Assembly: GCA_005889285.1 (NCBI GenBank)
Contig: VBFF01000127.1
Span: forward strand, 1 to 6,256
Source of the DNA: Chloroflexota bacterium
GTDB lineage: Bacteria > Chloroflexota > Dormibacteria > CF-121
DNA length: 6,256 bases
Direction of reading: 5' to 3'
Position numbers and translations under genes: made by a program
The notes under the pieces: model-generated
What the model was told of the DNA's origin: nothing
What the model saw: the letters and a program-made list of their open reading frames with translations, nothing else
Database searches by the model: none
Shown here: positions 1 through 6,256 of the stretch, piece after piece
Layout of the letters: the number at the start of each line of letters is the position of its first letter
How positions within the stretch are numbered: position 1 is the stretch's first letter

Positions 1-303
1 TGTTGCCCACCGGCGATGCCGATGGCGGTCGCCAAAGTGGACCAGTCGGTCGAGGTGCTCAAGGCGCTGGCCGACCCCACGCGCTTGCAAATGATCGGCA
101 TCCTCAAGCGCTCGGCGGAACCGGTCTGTATCTGCGACTTCACCGCCGCCTTCGATTTGAGTCAGCCGACCCTTTCCCATCACATGGCGAAGCTGCGTGA
201 CGCCGGGCTGGTCGACGTCAGCAAGGCGGGCATCTGGGCCTACTACCGGCTCGCCAGCCGTCTCGATCCCAAGACCCGCGCGCTGCTCGACGTGCTCCTC
301 TGA
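1..303 (+). CDS. arsR: ArsR/SmtB-family arsenic-responsive repressor (5' partial)
   Basis: This is a winged-helix metalloregulator that should repress its own operon and release DNA when it binds As(III) or a similar thiophilic ion. The frame is open to the window edge. The first two codons (1-6) encode Cys-Cys followed by Pro-Pro, like the N-terminal Cys pair of many high-GC ArsR proteins, so the true start is probably upstream; ATG at 16 or 22 would be internal. Numbering from ATG16, the dimerisation/helix start is ALADPTRL (17-24). The metal-site helix holds Cys38-Ile-Cys40-Asp (nt 127-138). The recognition helix is around LSQPTLSHHMAKL (48-60), and the wing follows at about 65-78 with a Trp-x-Tyr-Tyr-Arg strand. 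The stop is at 301-303, 10 bp before arsC, which fits one operon. Family assignment is secure. The ligand is inferred from the cysteines and the arsC neighbour; Sb(III) or Cd(II) are possible alternatives. Confidence 0.92.
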   Translation, partial: CCPPAMPMAVAKVDQSVEVLKALADPTRLQMIGILKRSAEPVCICDFTAAFDLSQPTLSHHMAKLRDAGLVDVSKAGIWAYYRLASRLDPKTRALLDVLL

Positions 304-305
304 GG
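302..305 (+). promoter_or_regulatory. Ribosome-binding site of arsC
   Basis: GAGG lies 8 nt before the GTG at 314 and overlaps the arsR stop codon. It supports GTG314 over the far-upstream in-frame ATG at 197, which would run through arsR in another frame. It also suggests translational coupling of arsR and arsC. Confidence 0.55.
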
Positions 306-313
306 CTGGTGGC

Positions 314-739
314 GTGGCGCGGGTGCTATTCGTTTGTCAGCAGAATGCGGGCCGGTCGCAAATGAGTCAGGCCCTTTTCGAGCGTGCCACCAACGGCCGC
401 CACCAGGCTCGCTCGGCGGGCACGCGACCGGCGGAGCACGTCCACCCGGTTGTCGTCGACGTGATGCGCGAGCGGGGCATCGACCTGTCGCTGCGACGGC
501 CACAGAAATTGACCGACGATCTTGGCCAGTGGGCGGATGTGGTGGTGACGATGGGGTGTGGCGATGAGTGTCCGTACATCCCAGGGAAGAAATACATCGA
601 CTGGGATCTCACCGATCCGGATGGCAAATCCGTCGACGAGGTGCGCGCCATTCGGAACGACATCAACGCCCGCGTCCGCCAGCTGGCGAGCGATCTCGAT
701 GGCGGTTCCCTCGCGGTGTCGCGCGGCTCGGCGAGCTAG
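314..739 (+). CDS. arsC: Thiol arsenate reductase, low-molecular-weight phosphatase fold
   Basis: This cytoplasmic enzyme of 141 aa reduces arsenate to arsenite using cysteine chemistry on a low-MW tyrosine phosphatase fold. From GTG314 the P-loop comes at once: VLFVCQQNAGRS, with nucleophile Cys8 and Arg14 (CX5R followed by Ser15). A SAGT strand is at 34-37. Later comes TMGCGDECP (79-87) with Cys82 and Cys86, candidate resolving cysteines. A Asp101-Pro102 pair sits where the family has its acid/base Asp loop, followed by VRAIRNDI (110-117). Length matches the family (about 130-140 aa). The CX3C spacing differs from the CX6C spacing of the classical thioredoxin-linked pI258-type ArsC and resembles the actinobacterial type. 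The reducing partner (thioredoxin, or mycothiol/mycoredoxin) cannot be decided here. The arsR neighbour strongly favours arsenate reductase over a plain protein tyrosine phosphatase. The last ~10 residues are low complexity. Confidence 0.9.
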   Translation: MARVLFVCQQNAGRSQMSQALFERATNGRHQARSAGTRPAEHVHPVVVDVMRERGIDLSLRRPQKLTDDLGQWADVVVTMGCGDECPYIPGKKYIDWDLTDPDGKSVDEVRAIRNDINARVRQLASDLDGGSLAVSRGSAS

Positions 740-1206
740 GGAAGCCAGATCTCGCTGGCGGACTGGACGTCGGTGATCCACCAGCGCCCGTCGATGTCCA
801 CCAGCGTGTAGTGGTAGTAGCCGAGGAAGCGATGCGTGGTGCGGCGCCCGAGGCCGACGCCCTTTTCGGCATCGGGAACCAGGCGGTAGATCCACTCCTC
901 CTTGGTTGTTACGTTGACGTTCTGCGGGCTGGCCTCCAGGCCGTACGCCGAGAGCTCGACCTTGCCGATCTGTAGATAGGCGGTGTAGGAAACATCGAGC
1001 ACCTCGCAGGTGATGTCCAGGCGAGCCGCCGGGAAGGATTCGAAGTCACCGGAGAGGTCGTGCGCCACCTGGGACAGCATCGGCTCCAGGTAGACCTCGC
1101 GAAGCACGTCGGCGTCGCGGTTGTTGTAGGCCTGCTGGTTGAGCTTGATCGACCGCAGGACGGTGTCCTTGATCGCCGAGACGTTGAACGCCGTCTCTCG
1201 CTGCAC
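736..1206 (-). CDS. Small protein with probable NTF2-like / ARC6-IMS-like (DUF4101) domain
   Basis: This 156-aa soluble protein has no signal peptide or membrane segment. GTG at 1206-1204 is the likely start. The first third is helical (IKDTVLRSIKLNQQAYNNRD, 12-31), followed by a segment around VLREVYLEPMLSQVAHDL (34-51). Then come beta-rich stretches (about 62-90 and 100-135) and a closing strand, DIDGRWWITDVQ (137-148). A helix, a 'LxEPLLSQ'-like turn and a final 'dGxWxIxDvq' strand is the pattern I associate with the ARC6 IMS / DUF4101 group of NTF2-like domains. This is recognition by pattern, not an alignment. Protein-like composition and clear secondary structure make it a real gene rather than a shadow of a plus-strand frame. 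Function is unknown; such folds serve as ligand-binding or protein-contact modules. It faces arsC tail to tail and is divergent from the kinase operon, so it is transcribed on its own. Confidence 0.75.
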   Translation of the reverse strand: MQRETAFNVSAIKDTVLRSIKLNQQAYNNRDADVLREVYLEPMLSQVAHDLSGDFESFPAARLDITCEVLDVSYTAYLQIGKVELSAYGLEASPQNVNVTTKEEWIYRLVPDAEKGVGLGRRTTHRFLGYYHYTLVDIDGRWWITDVQSASEIWLP

Positions 1207-1212
1207 CTGTAG

Positions 1213-1218
1213 AGAGTA
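1213..1218 (-). promoter_or_regulatory. Possible -10 box for a leaderless transcript of the minus-strand gene
   Basis: On the minus strand, TACTCT fits TAnnnT and ends 6 nt before the G of the GTG start. A transcript would then begin at or next to the start codon. No clear Shine-Dalgarno precedes this GTG, which fits leaderless expression. No convincing -35 is present at 16-18 bp spacing, so this is tentative. Confidence 0.3.
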
Positions 1219-1228
1219 GCAAAGGGGG

Positions 1229-1250
1229 CGAACCGCATCCCCATGGTTCG
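1229..1250. repeat. Inverted repeat in the divergent intergenic region, possible operator
   Basis: CGAACC (1229-1234) and GGTTCG (1245-1250) are perfect 6-bp inverted arms around a 10-bp spacer. The element lies between the divergent minus-strand gene and the kinase operon, about where the -35 of the minus-strand gene would fall, so it could be a dimer-binding operator. A second, overlapping pair, CCCC (1239-1242) and GGGG (1250-1253), could form a short hairpin. Chance is possible in GC-rich DNA. Nothing else is recognisable in the 71-bp gap 1207-1277. Confidence 0.3.
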
Positions 1251-1277
1251 GGGCAGGCGACGGTCCAGTAAACCTTT

Positions 1278-3445
1278 GTGAAGCCGCCCCCGGCAGCGCC
1301 GCCAGGCCGGCTCGTAGTGCGAAGCAATGCCCTGAATCCTCGTCAAATCAATGCGCGCACTGTGACGAACGAGGACTCAACCACGCGGCGGCATCCCGCA
1401 TCCTCCTCCCGGGTCCGGTTCAATTGGCGGCTCTGGGTAGTCCTTGGCGCCCTGACGGAGCTCTTCCTCATCTACGTGGCGAGATGGTGGGCGCCCTCGC
1501 CCGTCACCTACTTCCTGGCGGTGCTCTTCCTGCCGGTCATGGTGCTGACCGGCTTCTGGTCCTTCAAATACTTCAAGCTGGTCCAGCAAAACCTCGAGCT
1601 TTCCCGCCGCGCCGACCAGAATCTCCAGGAACTGAGCCACTTCTTCGAGGTCGCCACCGCGGTCTCCAACCTCACCAAGCTCGGCGAGGACCTCGCCACC
1701 CTGACCACCAAGCTCGCCGAGTTGCTCGACGTCGAGATGTGTGGCTTCTTCCTCTACCAGGATGGGCTCGAGGCGTTGATCGCGCCGGCCGCCCCCTCGG
1801 GGATGCGGGAGAGCCGGCTCTTCAACCAGATGCGACTCAACCAGCTGCGCTTCGGCGCCAATGCATCGACCCTGGTCGGTCGGGTCTTTGTCACCCAGCA
1901 GCCGACCATCATCGCCGACTGCCTGCACGACATCGAGGCTGGTCAGCTGCTGCCCCAGACCTTTGGCTATCGCGACCTGCTCCTGGTCCCGCTGGGATCG
2001 GGCGGTCGACCGCTCGGCGTGCTGATGCTCGCCAACAAGCGGCACGGCGAGTTCAGCGGCAACTACGACGTCAAGCTGGCCGCCGCGCTCGGCGCGGAAG
2101 TCGCCGTCTCGCTCGAGAACACCTTCCTTTTCGAGCAGACCCGCCAGCAAGCTCTGCGGCTGGACGCCTCGATGGAGATGCTCCGCCAGGTCTCCCAGGC
2201 GCTGACCGCGACCACGGTGGGACCGACCGCCCTGCTGCAGGGCGTCGCCCAGGCGTTGATCGGTGTCTCGGGCGCCGTGTCCTGTCTCATCACGCTGACC
2301 AAGGCCGGCAACCCCGCCGAGCAAGCGGTTGAGGTCAGGCACGGCGTGCAGCCGGGCGTCCCCGAAGACAAGCTGGCTCGCGTCGCGCCCGGCCTTATCA
2401 CCCAGGTCGTCATCGAGCAGCGTCCCGTCTTCTCCGAGGATATTCAACTCGACGGCCGATTTCCGCTCGATCCCCTGGCCCAGCAGTACGGCTGGCGCGC
2501 GGCCCTGGGTCTGCCGATGTTCCTCGAGCGGGAATTCGTCGGGACGGTGTCGGTCTACTTCCACGAAGTCCGCCCCTTCGATCCAACCCTGATGCAGGTC
2601 CTGCAGATCCTCGCCAACCAGGCCGCGGTTGCCCTCGACAACGCCCGGCGTTTCCAGCGCGAGCGGCAGACCATCGAGATGTTGCAGCGGGCGAACCTCG
2701 AGTTGCAGGAAGCCGACCGGATGAAGTCGGAGTTCCTCACCAATATGTCGCACGAGCTACGCACACCGCTGAACGCGATCATCGGCTTCTCGGAGATCAT
2801 CCAGACGACCCCGGAGCTGTCGCTGGCGGAACGCGCCGAATTTGCGGAGACGATCCACAACAGCGGCCGCCAGCTTCTCACCCTGATCAACGACATCCTC
2901 GACCTGACCCATATCCAGGCCGGGCGGCTCGAGCTCCATCCGGCGCCCTGCCTGGTGGCCGAGGCCGTGGACGCGGCGCTGTCGGAGAACGCGGCGGCGG
3001 CGAGCCAGAAGGAGTTGACGGTGACCTCCCAGGTGGACCGCTTGATGCAGGTGGTGTTCGATGCGCGAAGCCTCCGCCACATCGTCCACAACCTGGTCAA
3101 CAACGCCGTGAAATTCACTTCGCATCACGGCAGCGTCACGATCAGCGCGATGGAGACCCCCACCGGCACGGTGGTCGAGGTCCGGGACACGGGGATCGGC
3201 ATCAAACCGGAAGATCAGCCACGCCTCTTCGAGGAGTTCCGCCAGGTCGACGGCTCGACTTCGCGCGGCTACGAGGGCATCGGGCTCGGCCTGGCGCTCT
3301 CCAAGCGCCTCGTCGAGTTGCAGGGTGGGCAGATCTGGGTGGAAAGCGTCCCCGGTAAAGGCAGTGCGTTCCGCTTCCTGATCCCGCGGCGCCCGCTTGT
3401 CGCCCTAGCGGAACCAACTGGGCGCGCCCCCCTTCGGAGGGTCGG

Positions 3446-3449
<4 letters not shown>
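1278..3449 (+). CDS. Membrane-anchored double-GAF sensor histidine kinase
   Basis: This 723-aa kinase autophosphorylates on His and should pass phosphate to a receiver on another protein, as it has none itself. Domains: a Pro/Arg/Ser/Thr-rich N-tail (1-48); two membrane segments (about 50-71 and 76-95) separated by only about five residues; a short helical linker; GAF1 (about 122-285, ending near VSLEN); GAF2 (about 303-456, ending near VALDN); and a coiled coil (457-485). HisKA follows with H492 in MSHELRTPLNA, then the HATPase domain with N609 (N box), DTGIGI at 637-642 (G1) and GIGLGLAL at 667-674 (G2). All catalytic boxes are intact. With almost no external loop, signals are probably read by the cytoplasmic GAF domains or within the membrane; the GAF ligand is unknown. 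The start is uncertain: GTG1278 gives the longest form, and GTG1317 or GTG1362 are alternatives, none with a Shine-Dalgarno. The TGA stop overlaps the next ATG (ATGA), so the two kinases are coupled. Confidence 0.9.
3436..3441 (+). promoter_or_regulatory. Ribosome-binding site of the hybrid kinase
   Basis: GGAGGG lies 4 nt before the ATG at 3446, inside the last codons of the upstream kinase. It decides this start and, with the ATGA overlap, points to translational coupling. Confidence 0.75.
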
Positions 3450-5875
<2,426 letters not shown>

Positions 5876-6217
5876 CCCGGTCAACCTCCGGTTGGCCCAG
5901 TTCCTCCTGGAAAAGAAAGGCTTCACCGTGCGCAAGGCAGGGAGCGGCGCCGAATGCCTGGCGGAGATGACACGCGAGCTGCCCGACATCGTCCTGATGG
6001 ACATCCAGCTGCCGGGGGAAGATGGGCTGGCGATCACCCGCAAGATCCGTTCCGATGCGCGGATGGCGGCCGTCATTGTCGTCGCCCTGACCGCCCACGC
6101 GATGGCCGGAGACCGGGAGAAGATCCTGGGCGCCGGCTGCGACGGCTACATTCCCAAGCCGATTGATCCGCAAGGCCTACCCGGAGAGGTTGCCCGCTAC
6201 CTGCAGCAGGGGCGGCT

Positions 6218-6222
6218 GAAGG
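6218..6222 (+). promoter_or_regulatory. Ribosome-binding site of the next gene
   Basis: GAAGG lies 7 nt before the ATG at 6230, inside the last codons of the receiver gene, and supports a real start there. Confidence 0.5.
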
Positions 6223-6229
6223 CGGCGTA

Positions 6230-6256
6230 ATGAGCGAACAGCCAGGCAAGCCGGTC
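6230..6256 (+). CDS. Start of a further operon gene (3' partial, nine codons)
   Basis: ATG at 6230 shares its A with the TAA stop of the receiver gene (TAATG). Nine codons are visible, reading MSEQPGKPV, before the window ends. This hydrophilic opening resembles the lead-in of response regulators, and the hybrid kinase also begins with Met-Ser-Glu, but the product cannot be identified. Its position makes it the fourth gene of the signalling operon and a candidate for the missing output or HPt component. Confidence 0.55.

Noticed and set aside
197..313. Upstream ATG at 197 as an arsC start
   Set aside because: It would add 39 residues read out of frame through arsR with composition unlike ArsC. 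GTG314 has a Shine-Dalgarno and places the P-loop right at the N-terminus, as in the family.
706..743. Hairpin TTCCCT/AGGGAA around the convergent stops as a bidirectional terminator
   Set aside because: The 6-bp stem encloses a loop of about 26 nt and has no T-tract on either strand.
326..895. A 189-codon minus-strand frame across arsC and the neighbouring gene
   Set aside because: It is antisense to a clear arsC, overlaps the better minus-strand gene, and is rich in Arg/His/Ala with no recognisable motif.
1343..1348. TCAAAT as a -10 box for the kinase operon
   Set aside because: It matches only four of six consensus bases, has no -35 partner, and would require the start at 1362.
1377..2753. 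A 458-codon open frame on the minus strand inside the double-GAF kinase gene
   Set aside because: It is antisense to an unmistakable kinase. Its low-complexity Gly/Glu/Arg/Gln-rich product shows no fold, as expected of a shadow frame in GC-rich DNA.

Overview
This is a GC-rich bacterial window. It is almost fully coding, with many GTG starts and genes packed end to end. The organism cannot be fixed from this sequence alone. The ArsR N-terminus (a Cys-Cys-Pro motif) and the style of the ArsC and the hybrid kinases suggest a high-GC lineage such as Chloroflexota, Dormibacterota or Actinomycetota; this is inference from motif style, not a database match.

Left part (1-739, + strand): the end of an arsenic-responsive unit. 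A 5'-truncated ArsR/SmtB-family repressor (arsR) is followed 10 bp later by a small thiol arsenate reductase (arsC). The repressor would release the operon when it binds As(III), and the reductase converts arsenate to arsenite. No exporter is visible here; it would have to lie upstream or elsewhere.

Middle (736-1277): a minus-strand gene for a small protein of about 156 aa, probably with an NTF2-like fold resembling the ARC6 IMS / DUF4101 family. It converges on arsC so tightly that both stop codons sit in one CTAG. A short divergent intergenic region follows. It holds a 6-bp inverted repeat and a possible -10 box that would give a leaderless transcript for the minus-strand gene.

Right part (1278-6256, + strand): a translationally coupled signalling operon. 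It contains (1) a two-TM, double-GAF histidine kinase with no receiver; (2) a large cytoplasmic hybrid kinase, REC-REC-HisKA-HATPase-REC-REC; (3) a stand-alone CheY/DivK-like receiver; and (4) the first nine codons of another gene. The junctions are ATGA, a 35-bp overlap and TAATG, each with a ribosome-binding site inside the preceding gene. The two kinase cores are close paralogues.

The most striking feature is in the hybrid kinase. Of its four receiver or receiver-like domains, only the second keeps the phosphoacceptor Asp. The other three have Asn, Glu and Ala at the aligned position. No HPt domain and no DNA-binding or enzymatic output domain is visible in the window, so the final output of the relay lies outside it.
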